From the NCBI GenBank assembly GCA_050486225.1, contig JBJHCV010000010.1, forward strand, positions 29,567-93,566: a DNA stretch of 64,000 bases, read 5' to 3'. Positions 9,074-17,846 of this stretch are shown here, piece by piece. The stretch's first letter is position 1. Every line of letters begins with the position of its first letter. A program made the translations under genes and the position numbers. The stretch is from JBBDIX01 sp050486225. GTDB taxonomy: Bacteria; Actinomycetota; Nitriliruptoria; Nitriliruptorales; Nitriliruptoraceae. The notes below the pieces were generated by a model that was given only the letters and a program-made list of their open reading frames with translations, was not told where the DNA came from and did not search any database.

Positions 9074-10453
9074 GTGACACTCAACGAACTCCGTCGACCC
9101 AGTCGATTGCACGGCGGCCTCAACGCAAGCGGTGACCGCACACCCGGGATCGACGGCTCGGACCACCACACCCCAGCGGAGTGCACCACCGTGCCGGACA
9201 CCGGGCACCCCACGGCCAGCCAGGCCCGCGCCATGGACGTCGCGTCCATCTCGGACTCTCTGGACGTCGTCGCCGGACTCGCGCGGGCCATCGAGCACCT
9301 GTCGACCGCAACCGACGTCGACGCCGTGCAGATGGTCGTGCGTCGCACGGCACGGGACCTGACCGGCGCCGACGGGACGACGATCGTCCTTCGTGACGGC
9401 GACCAGTGCCACTACGTCGACGAGGACGCCATCGCCCCCCTGTGGAAGGGGTCGCGATTCCCGATGGAACAGTGTGTGAGCGGCTGGGTGATGCAGCACC
9501 GCCAACCTGCGGTCATCCCGGACGTCTACGCCGACGACCGGGTACCGGCCGAGACGTACGAGCCCACGTTCGTCCGGTCGATGGTCATGGTGCCGATCCG
9601 GACGGTCGACCCCGTCGGTGCGATCGGCGCGTACTGGGCGACGCCCCACGAGGCGAGTCCCGAGCAGGTCGAACTGCTGCTCGCCCTGGCGAGTTCCACC
9701 GCGGTCGCACTCGACAGCGTGCTTCGCCGAGGCGACCTCCGCGAGGCCTCCGAGCGCAACGCCACCCTGTCGCGGGCGAACCTGACGCTCGAGCACTTCG
9801 CGTCGATCGTGTCCCACGACCTGCGTGCCCCACTGGCGCACGTGCACGGCCTGCTCGACCTGCTGCGAACCCGCCCCCGTCAGCCCCTCGCCGACGACGA
9901 CCGACACCTCGTCGACCGTGCCCTGGCGCACACCGCGAACCTGCTCGAGACGACCGAGGCCCTTTCCGACCTGTCCGGCTCACGCCCTCGGTCCGAACGG
10001 ATCCGTGACGTCGATCTCCACGAACTGGTGGTCGAGGTCATCGACGGCGCCGGGCCGCTGGTCGAGGACGCCGACGCGACCATCGTGCACGACGCCCTCC
10101 CCATGGTGCGTGGGGACCGAGCACTGCTGCGGATCCTGCTGCAGAACCTGGTGTCCAACGCCCTGAAGTTCCGGCATGCCGACCGGTCACTCGTGGTGAC
10201 GATCACCGCCGAGGTGTCCGACGGGCACTGGCAACTGGTGGTGACCGACACCGGCCGTGGGATCGAGCCGGAGGACGCCGAACGCATCTTCGAACTGTTC
10301 ACACGCACCACGGCCTCGACGGTCAGGGGAGGCTCCGGCATCGGGCTCGCGACGTGTCGACGCATCGCCGAACACCACGGGGGCACCATTCGTGCCGAGG
10401 CGCTCGACAGAGGAACCCGCTTCGTGGTCACGATCCCGTCGGCACCGGCCTGA
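9074..10453 (+). CDS. GAF-domain sensor histidine kinase (soluble)
   Basis: Up to 459 residues from GTG 9074. The first ~53 residues are weakly protein-like, so GTG 9191 or ATG 9233 (about 406 aa) are credible alternatives. A GAF domain covers about 76-215. It is followed by HisKA with the phospho-acceptor box IVSHDLRAPLAH (His248), then HATPase_c with the N box LLQNLVSNALKF, G1 VTDTGRGIEPED and G2 GGSGIGLATC. No membrane segment is present, so the signal is cytoplasmic or a bound cofactor. The kinase-GAF layout resembles phytochrome-like proteins, but there is no PAS or PHY domain. No response regulator is adjacent, so it is an orphan kinase. Confidence 0.87.
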   Translation: MTLNELRRPSRLHGGLNASGDRTPGIDGSDHHTPAECTTVPDTGHPTASQARAMDVASISDSLDVVAGLARAIEHLSTATDVDAVQMVVRRTARDLTGADGTTIVLRDGDQCHYVDEDAIAPLWKGSRFPMEQCVSGWVMQHRQPAVIPDVYADDRVPAETYEPTFVRSMVMVPIRTVDPVGAIGAYWATPHEASPEQVELLLALASSTAVALDSVLRRGDLREASERNATLSRANLTLEHFASIVSHDLRAPLAHVHGLLDLLRTRPRQPLADDDRHLVDRALAHTANLLETTEALSDLSGSRPRSERIRDVDLHELVVEVIDGAGPLVEDADATIVHDALPMVRGDRALLRILLQNLVSNALKFRHADRSLVVTITAEVSDGHWQLVVTDTGRGIEPEDAERIFELFTRTTASTVRGGSGIGLATCRRIAEHHGGTIRAEALDRGTRFVVTIPSAPA

Positions 10454-10475
10454 CCGGAAGACTCGGCCTGCGACG

Positions 10476-11624
10476 TCAGGAAGGCAGCCGGTCCCCCGGT
10501 CCATCCCTCAGTTCGAGGAGTTCCAGTGCCCTGGCGACGTCGGTCGCCGACACGATCCCGGCGACCCGTCCCCCGTCGAGCACCACGAGCCGGCGGTCCT
10601 CGCTGCGGGTCATGTCCGGGAGCACCTCGACGAGCCGGTCGGTTCGACTGGCGGTCACGACCTCGCCCGCCGGGCAGGCGACCTGGTCGACCGTCGTCGT
10701 GGTCCGCGACGCCGGGTCCACGGCCCGGATCCGATGGAGGGTCACGAGCCCCGCGAACAGACCGGCAGCGTCCACGACGGGAAACGCCGAGTGCCGGTGG
10801 CGCAGGACCACGTCCTCGACCAGATTGTCCAGGGCGAGTCCGGACGGGACGGTCACGGGCTCCGGCGTCATCACGTCCGCGACCGCGAGGTCGCGCAGCG
10901 TGTTGCGCACCCGGGTGTGCTGTTCCTCGGCGCTGGCTGCAGTGGAGATGAACCAGCCCACCAGGGCGAACCACAGTCCCCCGATGCCCGGGAGCATCAC
11001 CACCATCCCGATACCCACCACGACCATCAGGAACCCGAAGCGACGCCCGGCCTGCGCAGCCACGACGGCGGCACGGAAGCGGTCACCGTGCCGCCACCAG
11101 AGAACTGCCCGCAGGATGCGGCCGCCGTCCAGTGGAGCGGCGGGGACGAGGTTGAACACGGCGAGCACGACGTTGATCAGGGCCAGCCAGTGCAGCAGCC
11201 CGATGGGCAGACCCTCGACGCCCAGACCGACGAACAGACCCGCGAGTGCCCAGAAACCCGCACCGAACAGCAGGCTCGTCAGCGGGCCGACCGCGGCGAT
11301 GCGCAGGTCGGCGCGTGGGTCGGAAGCCTCTCCGAGCAACTTCGCGACGCCGCCGAGCATCCACAGGGTGATGCCCTCCACCTCCACGCCATGGCGCTGG
11401 GCGACCACCGCGTGGGCGAGTTCGTGCGCCAGCAGGGACGCGAGGAAGGCGGCAGCGCCGACCAGCCCCGCCACCGCGTACACCCCGGGCCCCCGGTCCG
11501 GATACAGGGTCGGGAACTGCCCGAACGCCAGCCCGGCGAACAGCAGCCCGGCGATGACGAGCACGCTCCAGTTCACGCCGACTCGGACCCCGGCGATGGT
11601 TCCCAGTCGGATCGTCTCGCGCAC
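10476..11624 (-). CDS. Site-2 protease (M50 family) with CBS domains
   Basis: A 382-residue membrane metalloprotease. It starts at GTG 11624, preceded by a perfect AGGAGG (11630-11635). Spans begin at about residues 18, 48, 105, 140 and 190. The zinc site is HELAH (His67, Glu68, His71) plus PLDGGRIL in the later core span. Two CBS domains occupy about residues 240-375 (VADVMTPEPVTVPSG ... SATDVARALELL). The architecture matches the Rip3/Rv2625c-type branch of site-2 proteases, which cleave membrane-bound regulatory proteins; the CBS pair usually senses adenine nucleotides. The substrate is unknown. Gene ends converge with the GAF kinase. Confidence 0.9.
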   Translation of the reverse strand: MRETIRLGTIAGVRVGVNWSVLVIAGLLFAGLAFGQFPTLYPDRGPGVYAVAGLVGAAAFLASLLAHELAHAVVAQRHGVEVEGITLWMLGGVAKLLGEASDPRADLRIAAVGPLTSLLFGAGFWALAGLFVGLGVEGLPIGLLHWLALINVVLAVFNLVPAAPLDGGRILRAVLWWRHGDRFRAAVVAAQAGRRFGFLMVVVGIGMVVMLPGIGGLWFALVGWFISTAASAEEQHTRVRNTLRDLAVADVMTPEPVTVPSGLALDNLVEDVVLRHRHSAFPVVDAAGLFAGLVTLHRIRAVDPASRTTTTVDQVACPAGEVVTASRTDRLVEVLPDMTRSEDRRLVVLDGGRVAGIVSATDVARALELLELRDGPGDRLPS

Positions 11625-11723
11625 GTCGAACCTCCTGTGCCCCGCCGACTGGCCATGTGCCGGCAGACCACGATGGTGCCCCCAACACCCCACTCCTGCA
11701 CCGCGAGGGCCCCGACGTGCGGG

Positions 11724-11798
11724 TGGCTGGGGGGCAGGGGATCGAACCCTGAATTCCGGCTCCAAAGGCCGGCGTGTTGCCGGTTACACCACCCCCCA
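11724..11798 (-). tRNA. tRNA-Gln (anticodon TTG)
   Basis: A 75-nt gene including an encoded CCA (revcomp of 11724-11726). The acceptor pairs TGGGGGG (5') with CCCCCCA (3'). The D stem pairs GTGT with ACAC, the anticodon stem CCGGC with GCCGG around loop CTTTGGA (anticodon TTG, reading CAA), and the T stem CAGGG with CCCTG around TTCGATC. The discriminator base is G, as expected for glutamine. It lies between ispE and the M50 protease gene on the same strand. Confidence 0.95.
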
Positions 11799-11851
11799 CC
11801 GCAGCGCGCACGATCTCGTGACGCCGCGGGCGCGAGGGTAGTGGGTCCGGC

Positions 11852-12820
11852 TCAGTGGACCTCGGGGCCGCCGGCCGGCGAGGTGGCCAGTTCGACACGG
11901 TCGAACAGGTGACTCACCCGCTGTGCGATGCGTTCGGCGTCTGCGCGGCTCGGCGCGAGCCCCATGACCGTCGGCCCGGACCCACTGACCACCGCACCGA
12001 GTGCGCCAGCAGCGATCATCGACTTCTTCGCTGCCTCGAGTTCCGGGCGCAGGTGGAAGGCGGCCACCTCGAGGTCGTTGTGCAGCGCCGCGCCCAGCGC
12101 CTCGGCGTCCGCCGTTCTCAGCGCCTGCAGCACGGCGTCGGGTTCGACCGCCGATGGGGTTCCGATGTCGTCGAAGGCCCGGTAGACCGCGGGCGTCGAC
12201 AGCCCGGCGTCACTCACACCGATGACCCAGTGGTACGAACCACGGACCAGCACCTGGGCCGTCGCGGTACCGACCCCCGTGGCGATCGCCGTGCCACCGG
12301 TCACGCAGAACGGCACGTCCGCTCCGAGTTCGGCCGCCAGGGCCGCGAGTTGCGGCCGCTCGAGGCCGGCGTCCCACAGTTCATTGAGTGCCACCAGTGT
12401 CGCTGCGGCGTCGGCCGATCCCCCGGCCATCCCCGCCGCGATGGGTATCTGCTTGTCCAGTCGCAGGCGGGTCACGGGATGTCGGTGGGGGTGATCGGTC
12501 TGGCTCGCCCGTCCGATGCCGCACTCGTCCATCAGTCGCCTCGCCGCGCGCACGGCGAGGTTCGAACCGTCCGTCGGGACCTCGCCGGTCCCGTCGACCG
12601 CGAACTCGAGGCTCATGAACCGCCGGGCCGACGGATGAGACGCGCTCGGCAGGTCGTCCATCTCCGCGGTGATCGCATCGTGGAGGGCGACGGTCTGCAG
12701 GACCGTGACCAGTTCGTGCAGCCCGTCGTCGCGAACACCACGGATGGCCAGGAACAGGTTGACCTTCGACGGCACGCGTACACGCACACGAACCGCAGCC
12801 GTGCCAGTTCGACGTGGCAC
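11852..12820 (-). CDS. ispE: 4-diphosphocytidyl-2-C-methyl-D-erythritol kinase
   Basis: A 322-residue GHMP kinase of the non-mevalonate isoprenoid pathway. It phosphorylates CDP-methylerythritol at its 2-hydroxyl using ATP. The start is GTG 12820. Motifs are the N-terminal PSKVNLFLAI, the GHMP ATP loop PIAAGMAGGSADAAATL, and the C-terminal GAVVSGSGPTVMGLA. The order ksgA - ispE is conserved in actinobacteria and supports the assignment. The gap to ksgA is 52 nt, so one transcript from tatD or rpfB onward is likely. Confidence 0.95.
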   Translation of the reverse strand: MPRRTGTAAVRVRVRVPSKVNLFLAIRGVRDDGLHELVTVLQTVALHDAITAEMDDLPSASHPSARRFMSLEFAVDGTGEVPTDGSNLAVRAARRLMDECGIGRASQTDHPHRHPVTRLRLDKQIPIAAGMAGGSADAAATLVALNELWDAGLERPQLAALAAELGADVPFCVTGGTAIATGVGTATAQVLVRGSYHWVIGVSDAGLSTPAVYRAFDDIGTPSAVEPDAVLQALRTADAEALGAALHNDLEVAAFHLRPELEAAKKSMIAAGALGAVVSGSGPTVMGLAPSRADAERIAQRVSHLFDRVELATSPAGGPEVH

Positions 12821-12872
12821 GTGCAGACACCTCCCACCGGGATCCGCGGCGGTCTCCCGAACCGCCGTTCGT

Positions 12873-13697
12873 TCATCCTACGGGGGCACCGCCGTCGGTC
12901 GCCAGGGCGACGGCGAGCGCTCGGAACACCGATGCCGGCAACTGTTCGGCGCGCCACCCCAGATCCACACCGACGTCGGAGGCCGCCGCCTCGAGCAGGG
13001 CGCGATCCGCCGACCGGGACAACGTGTTGCGCAGTGTCTTGCGACGCTGTGAGAAGGCGGCCTCGACCAGTGCGAACACCGCATCGCGCTCGGCGCCGGT
13101 GGGAGCGTCGGAGCGACGCTCGAGGTGGACCATCACGCTGTCGACGTTGGGCACGGGATGGAACACCGAACGAGGGATGCGCAGGGCCGTGCGCGCCCGG
13201 GCGACCAGTTCGACCTTGACGCTCACGGCCGACCTCAGGCGGTGCCCGACCGGCGCTCCCCACCGCTCACCGACCTCCCGCTGGACCATCACCAGCGCGT
13301 CGGCGACACACCGGCTCGCCAACGCCTGCATGATGATGGGGGTGGCGACGTTGTACGGCAGGTTGGCGACAAGACGGACCCGGTCGGCCGCGACCAGTGC
13401 GTCCAGGTCGAGGTCGAGCACGTCGGCATGGACCACCTCGACGTCGGCCCGACCGGCGAAGCGTTCGCGCAGGACCGCGACGAGCCCGGCGTCGAGTTCC
13501 ACCGCGGCGATGCGCGCGACGCGGCCGACGAGCCCCGACGTGAGTGACCCGAGCCCCGGACCGACCTCGAGCACGACGTCGTCGGGACGTAGCCCCGCCG
13601 CCTCCACGATGCGCCGGACGGTGTTGGGGTCGACGAGGAAGTTCTGCCCGTCGGCGCGTCGGGGCGCAAGGCCGTGGCGGTCGAGCAGGACGCGCAC
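12873..13697 (-). CDS. rsmA: 16S rRNA (adenine1518/1519-N6)-dimethyltransferase
   Basis: The protein dimethylates two adenines in helix 45 of 16S rRNA. Motifs are GQNFLVDPNTVRRIV, the SAM loop VLEVGPGLGSLT, VELDAGLV, and the catalytic NLPYNV. The start is uncertain. GTG 13697 (274 aa) is the first standard start that avoids a long overlap, but homologous residues (HLLTPSDV) lie upstream of it. Candidates are a CTG at 13730, which would overlap the rpfB stop as CTGA, or GTG 13805 (310 aa), which would overlap rpfB by 79 nt. The gene sits between rpfB and ispE in the usual actinobacterial order. Confidence 0.93.
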   Translation of the reverse strand: MRVLLDRHGLAPRRADGQNFLVDPNTVRRIVEAAGLRPDDVVLEVGPGLGSLTSGLVGRVARIAAVELDAGLVAVLRERFAGRADVEVVHADVLDLDLDALVAADRVRLVANLPYNVATPIIMQALASRCVADALVMVQREVGERWGAPVGHRLRSAVSVKVELVARARTALRIPRSVFHPVPNVDSVMVHLERRSDAPTGAERDAVFALVEAAFSQRRKTLRNTLSRSADRALLEAAASDVGVDLGWRAEQLPASVFRALAVALATDGGAPVG

Positions 13698-13726
13698 GTC
13701 CGAGGGGGTCAGCAGGTGTTCGGCGT

Positions 13727-14896
13727 TCAGCGGATCCCCAGCCGTCGCGCGCAGCCGGGCCAGGCACCCCAGGGATCGATCCCCCAGCCCCGGCGCAGTT
13801 CCCACAGACGCTCGGCGGCCGCGATCTGTTCCTCACGCGACGCCTCGTGCGGCCAGTACGCGTACGCGGTACCCCCCGCGACACGCCAGGTGCGGTGATT
13901 GAACTGCAGTCCACCGTAGTACCGCGCGTCGCTGTACTCGTCGAGGTGGCCGTGGCGGTTCGACGCCCAGTTGCCACCAGCCTCGCATCTCGCCAGTCGG
14001 TCCCAGTCGACGTGGGTCCCGACGAGCACCACGCGCGGGTCGGGCTCGCGCGCGACCTCCTGCGCCACCAGTTCGCGATCGACCTCCTCACCGTCGATCG
14101 TCGTGACGCTGTAGCGGTCGTAGCGCAGTCCGTCCTCGCCCTCGACCGACACCTTGGTCGTCCCACGCCACACGTCGGCGGACGAGACGCGGACCTCCTC
14201 GCGCGGCAGGACGACCTCCTCGACGACCTCACCGAAGGCGACGCGTTCGACGACCACGCGGCGAACGTTGCCGAGCGGTGTCTCGAGCGGATGGGACAGC
14301 AGGTCGTGCTCCCCGAGTTCCACGCCCTGGTCGGCGAGCAGGGACTCCACGTCGCCGTCGAAGGTGGTCACGTGCCGAGTCTCGCCGTCGACCGACAGTT
14401 GCACCTGGTGCGGTACCCACACGTCGACGCGGGTCCCGTCCGACACCGGCGCCGTCCATCCGGGCGTCACCTGGGCGTCGAGGCTGCGGACGTCGGCAAG
14501 GCCCGCGCGTGTCAGGACTGCTGCGACAGAGTCGACGGGGGCGACGACACGGTGCACCAGCGCACCGTCCACGTGGACGTCGACGGTGACCGCCCGCACC
14601 ACGTCGATGAGCATCCCGTCGACGACCGGATCGTCGAGGCCCGGACGCACGTCGTCGTTCGCCCCGACGTCCAGCGCGAGCTGGTCGACGACGTCCGCGA
14701 CGGTCGCGGCATAGGTCCGAACGGTGGCGACCTCGCCGTCGACCAGCACGTCCACATGGGACCCGAGACCGATCAGCCCGGCAGACGCCACCCCGAGCCC
14801 GCCGAGGACCGCGAGTCCGAGCGCACGCCGACGGACCCACGCCGTGGTCACGGCGAGGCCTCGTCGGGCACGGGCGAATCGGGCCATCACGACCAT
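13727..14896 (-). CDS. rpfB: RpfB-like resuscitation-promoting factor
   Basis: A 389-residue secreted or anchored muralytic protein. A basic head and one hydrophobic segment (about 24-46) act as a signal anchor. Repeated DUF348-type units cover about 47-215 (VLVDGEVATVRTYAATV and similar), a G5 domain about 216-290, and the C-terminal transglycosylase-like domain about 300-389. The last contains DRLARCEAGGNWASN, with the catalytic glutamate in CEAGGNW, and YYGGLQF. RpfB cleaves peptidoglycan and wakes dormant cells. Compared with mycobacterial RpfB, the loop between NWA and YYGG is longer and charged (NRHGHLDEYSDAR). It sits between tatD and ksgA, as in other actinobacteria. Confidence 0.93.
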   Translation of the reverse strand: MVVMARFARARRGLAVTTAWVRRRALGLAVLGGLGVASAGLIGLGSHVDVLVDGEVATVRTYAATVADVVDQLALDVGANDDVRPGLDDPVVDGMLIDVVRAVTVDVHVDGALVHRVVAPVDSVAAVLTRAGLADVRSLDAQVTPGWTAPVSDGTRVDVWVPHQVQLSVDGETRHVTTFDGDVESLLADQGVELGEHDLLSHPLETPLGNVRRVVVERVAFGEVVEEVVLPREEVRVSSADVWRGTTKVSVEGEDGLRYDRYSVTTIDGEEVDRELVAQEVAREPDPRVVLVGTHVDWDRLARCEAGGNWASNRHGHLDEYSDARYYGGLQFNHRTWRVAGGTAYAYWPHEASREEQIAAAERLWELRRGWGIDPWGAWPGCARRLGIR

Positions 14897-14984
14897 CCCT
14901 GGAGCGGCCGGAATCGTGAATCATGCCCCCTCGGGCACGCTTCGCCAACCGGCGATCGGAGCGTCGGCCACCGGTTGCAGGTGG

Positions 14985-15761
14985 TCACCGTGGTGCTCCC
15001 GGCAGCGAGAACGCCCGGCGAGCGTTCGTCAGGACCTGCCCAGCAAGCACCTCGGGGTCCTCTCCGCGCACCTGCGCGAGGACCTCGAGCGTCAGACCGA
15101 TGTACGACGGGTCGTTGGGCTCGCCTCGGTGCGGATGGGGCGTGAGGAACGGCGAGTCGGTCTCCGTGAGCAGCAGGTCGGCGGGTGCAGCAGCAGCAGC
15201 GAGGCGCAGGTCGTCGGCTCCACGGAAGGTGACGTTGCCGGCGAACGACATGTACCAGCCGGCCTCCGAGCACCGACGCGTCACCTCGAGGTCTCCCGAG
15301 AAGCAGTGCATGACGACCCGGTCTGGTGCCCCCACGTCGTCGAGGACCGCCAGGCAGGCGTCCCACGCGTCACGACAGTGGATGACCAGCGTGCGGTCGT
15401 GGCGTCGGGCGATCTCGATGTGCGCACGGAACGACGCCTCCTGCTGCTGCGGGGTCGCCCAGTCGCGGTAGTGGTCGAGCCCGGTCTCCCCCACCCCGAC
15501 GACCAGCGTGTCGGCGGCGAGCCGGTCGATGGCGGCGAGCACCTCGTCGGTGGCCTCCATCGAGTCGTTCGGGTGGATGCCCACGACGGCGTGGACGTCG
15601 TCGAACCGCCGGGCCGTCGCGATCGCCTGCGTGGACGACGCGAGGTCGGTCCCGACGGTCATCATCGCGACCACGCCGGCATCACGGGCGCGCTCGACCT
15701 GCGCCGTCACGGACAGGCCGTCGTGGTGGTCCAGATGGCAGTGGGTGTCGACGAGTTGCAC
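14985..15761 (-). CDS. tatD: TatD-family metal-dependent deoxyribonuclease
   Basis: A 258-residue amidohydrolase-fold nuclease. Metal ligands are seen in VDTHCHLDH (the HxH pair), GVGETGLDHYRD, VIHCRDAWD, HCFSGD and LTETDSPFLTPHPHRGEPN. TatD proteins act as 3'-5' exonucleases or endonucleases in DNA repair and turnover. Length is standard. It precedes rpfB by 88 nt and follows rsmI. The methionyl-tRNA synthetase gene that often separates rsmI and tatD in other bacteria is not here. Confidence 0.94.
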   Translation of the reverse strand: MQLVDTHCHLDHHDGLSVTAQVERARDAGVVAMMTVGTDLASSTQAIATARRFDDVHAVVGIHPNDSMEATDEVLAAIDRLAADTLVVGVGETGLDHYRDWATPQQQEASFRAHIEIARRHDRTLVIHCRDAWDACLAVLDDVGAPDRVVMHCFSGDLEVTRRCSEAGWYMSFAGNVTFRGADDLRLAAAAAPADLLLTETDSPFLTPHPHRGEPNDPSYIGLTLEVLAQVRGEDPEVLAGQVLTNARRAFSLPGAPR

Positions 15762-15845
15762 GGTGCAGGCATCCTGGGTGTGGACGGGTGGTGCGCCACG
15801 AGGCGGCCGGGGACGTCACGGCACCGGGGGCGGTGGCACGAGAGA

Positions 15846-15865
15846 GCCCGCCGAGACCGGCGGGC
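15846..15865 (-). terminator. Hairpin terminator downstream of rsmI
   Basis: A perfect 8-bp stem: GCCCGCCG at 15846-15853 pairs with CGGCGGGC at 15858-15865 around a 4-nt loop. On the minus strand it is followed by TCTCTCGT. It lies in the 155-nt gap between rsmI and tatD and should separate their transcripts. Confidence 0.55.
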
Positions 15866-15916
15866 CGAGGCCGGGAGTCTACCAGCCACTGGGTGGCGAG
15901 CGCCGGCACGATGCGC

Positions 15917-16756
15917 TCAGGTGTCGGCGGCCCGGTCCTCGACGGCCCTCGCGTACAGCGCCCGGCGCGACACGCCCGCACCGGCCGCGACCTCGGCGAC
16001 GGCGTCGCGAAGACTCTCCCCGCCCGCGATGCGCGCCCGCACCTGCTCGAGCAGGTCCTCGTCGTCGACGTCCGCCACCTCGGGTGCACTCCCGCCGACC
16101 ACCAGCGTGATCTCTCCGCGGATGCCCTGGCCCACGTGGGTGGAGAGTTCACCCAACGTCGCGGCGAGCACCTCCTCGTGGAGTTTGGTCAGTTCACGGG
16201 CGAGGGTCGCGGGACGATCGGCTCCCAGGTGACGCGCCAGGTCGTCGAGGTCCTCGGCCGCACGGTGCGGTGTCACGAACAGCACGATCGTGCGGGCCTC
16301 GACGGCCAGCGCCTCCAGTCGCTGGCGCCGCGCGCCACCACGTCGGGGCAGGAACCCCTCGAACACGAACCGGTCGGTGGGCAGGCCGGACACCATCAGC
16401 GCGGCGAGCGCGGCGGACGGGCCGGGAACCGGTTCGACGTGCAGTCCCGCCGCGGTGCACGCGGCCACGAGCCGGTAGCCGGGATCGGAGATCGCCGGGG
16501 TCCCGGCGTCCGTGGCGAGCACGACCGTGCGACCCGCGCGGATCTCGTCGAGCACACCGTCGATGCGCTGCTGCTCGTTGTGCTCGTGCAGCGACCGCTG
16601 CGGTGCCGTCGACCCGACGTGGGCGAGCAGTCGACCGGTGCGTCGAGTGTCCTCGGCGAGGACGAGGTCCGCGTCACACAGGGACCGTGTCGCCCTCAGC
16701 GACAGGTCATCGAGGTTGCCGATGGGGGTCGCGAGCACGACGAGCCGTCCGGTCAC
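15917..16756 (-). CDS. rsmI: 16S rRNA (cytidine1402-2'-O)-methyltransferase
   Basis: A 279-residue SAM enzyme of the tetrapyrrole-methylase fold. GTG 16756 follows AGGAGG at a good distance; the longer frame upstream to 16921 lacks support. Motifs are LVVLATPIGNLDDLSLRA at the N-terminus, LAEDTRRT, HEHNE, TDAGTPAISDPGY and PGPSAALAALMVSGLP. RsmI methylates the ribose of C1402 in 16S rRNA, tuning decoding at the P site. The C-terminal ~50 residues (SLRDAVAEVAAGAGVSRRALY) form the small helix-turn-helix-like tail often found in this family. Confidence 0.94.
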   Translation of the reverse strand: MTGRLVVLATPIGNLDDLSLRATRSLCDADLVLAEDTRRTGRLLAHVGSTAPQRSLHEHNEQQRIDGVLDEIRAGRTVVLATDAGTPAISDPGYRLVAACTAAGLHVEPVPGPSAALAALMVSGLPTDRFVFEGFLPRRGGARRQRLEALAVEARTIVLFVTPHRAAEDLDDLARHLGADRPATLARELTKLHEEVLAATLGELSTHVGQGIRGEITLVVGGSAPEVADVDDEDLLEQVRARIAGGESLRDAVAEVAAGAGVSRRALYARAVEDRAADT

Positions 16757-16853
16757 GCGCGTGGCCTCCTGCGGCGGGCCGCCGAGCGTACTCAGCACCG
16801 TCGCTGCCCGATCCGGCCACGCGAGGCCTCGGACACACGCTCTGCGGACACAC

Positions 16854-16910
16854 GAGGCCTCGGGCGGCCCACCTGACCGCCCGAGGCCTCTCCGGCTCAC
16901 GAGGAGCCGG
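16854..16910 (-). terminator. Tandem terminator hairpins after the pstCA genes
   Basis: Two back-to-back hairpins fill the pstA-rsmI gap. The first past pstA pairs CCGGCTC (16892-16898) with GAGCCGG (16904-16910). The second has perfect 14-bp arms, GAGGCCTCGGGCGG (16854-16867) and CCGCCCGAGGCCTC (16877-16890), around a 9-nt loop. A further GAGGCCTCGG copy lies at 16823-16832. They should end the pst transcript before rsmI. Confidence 0.65.
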
Positions 16911-16934
16911 GGGTCGCGCATCGATGCTCGTGGG

Positions 16935-17846
16935 TCAGATCTGGCTGCGCCGCGCGATGAGGCGTGCCATGATCGACATGACGAGCACGATGACGATGAG
17001 GGTGAACCCGCCTGCCCAGGCCCGCTCGATACCGGCCTCGAAGGGCTGGCGGAACCCGTCGAGCATCAGCAGTCCCACGTCTGCCTGGGGCTGACCGAAC
17101 AGCGACGTGACGACACGCCGGGCGCCCAGTGCCGTGAGGATCAGCGGCGCAGTCTCGCCCGCGCCACGGGCGACGGCGAGGATGCACCCGGTGGTGATCC
17201 CCGGTGCGGCGGCGGGCACGGTCACCTTCAGCGCGGTCTGCCAGCGTCGCGCGCCCATGCCATAGGCGGCGTTCTTGATGTCGTTGGGCACCATCCGCAG
17301 CATCTCCTCGGTGGAGCGCACGACGATGGGCAGCATGATGATGCTCAGTGCGGTGGCACCGGCGATCGTGCTGAACCCGAGGCCGAGCCCGCTGCTGCGA
17401 CTGACCAGCAGGGAGTAGACCGCCAGACCGACGAACACCGACGGGACACCGGTCATGACGTCGGTGAAGAAGCGCACCACGTAGCCGTAGCGGTTGTGCC
17501 CGTACTCGGTCAGGTAGATCGCGGCGCCGATGCCCAACGGGACCGACATGAGCGTGGCGATGCCGGTCATGTACAGGGTGCCGACCACCCCGTGCAGGTA
17601 GCCGCCTCCCCGTTCCCGGTAGGACAGCGGTTCGATCTGCGTGAAGAAGTCGAGCGACAGTGCCGGCGCACCGTTGACGATCAACTGCCACAGCAGCAGC
17701 ACCAACGGCGTCACGGCGGCGATTACGGCGCCCAGCAGCAGCGTCGACATGGCCTGGTCGATCAGGTCACGACGACGCGCGTTGGGGTGGCGGACACGAA
17801 GGCTCGGCGGAGTGCCACCGGCGGGGGTCCGGGTCTGGGTGCTCAC
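16935..17846 (-). CDS. pstA: Phosphate ABC transporter permease PstA
   Basis: A 303-residue inner-membrane permease with six predicted spans. Family segments are GGYLHGVVGTLYMTGIATLM, PLGIGAAIYLTEYG, VMTGVPSVFVGLAVY and the coupling loop AYGMGARRWQTALKVTVPAAAPGI, which contacts the PstB ATPase. With PstC it forms the membrane channel of the high-affinity phosphate importer. Its start overlaps the end of pstC by 4 nt (ATGA), so the two are translationally coupled in the stoichiometry needed for the heterodimer. Confidence 0.95.
   Translation of the reverse strand: MSTQTRTPAGGTPPSLRVRHPNARRRDLIDQAMSTLLLGAVIAAVTPLVLLLWQLIVNGAPALSLDFFTQIEPLSYRERGGGYLHGVVGTLYMTGIATLMSVPLGIGAAIYLTEYGHNRYGYVVRFFTDVMTGVPSVFVGLAVYSLLVSRSSGLGLGFSTIAGATALSIIMLPIVVRSTEEMLRMVPNDIKNAAYGMGARRWQTALKVTVPAAAPGITTGCILAVARGAGETAPLILTALGARRVVTSLFGQPQADVGLLMLDGFRQPFEAGIERAWAGGFTLIVIVLVMSIMARLIARRSQI

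Noticed and set aside
10257..11912. Long plus-strand frames opposite the M50 protease gene
   Set aside because: Arg/Pro/Gln-rich shadow translations; the minus-strand frame has the full protease and CBS motifs.
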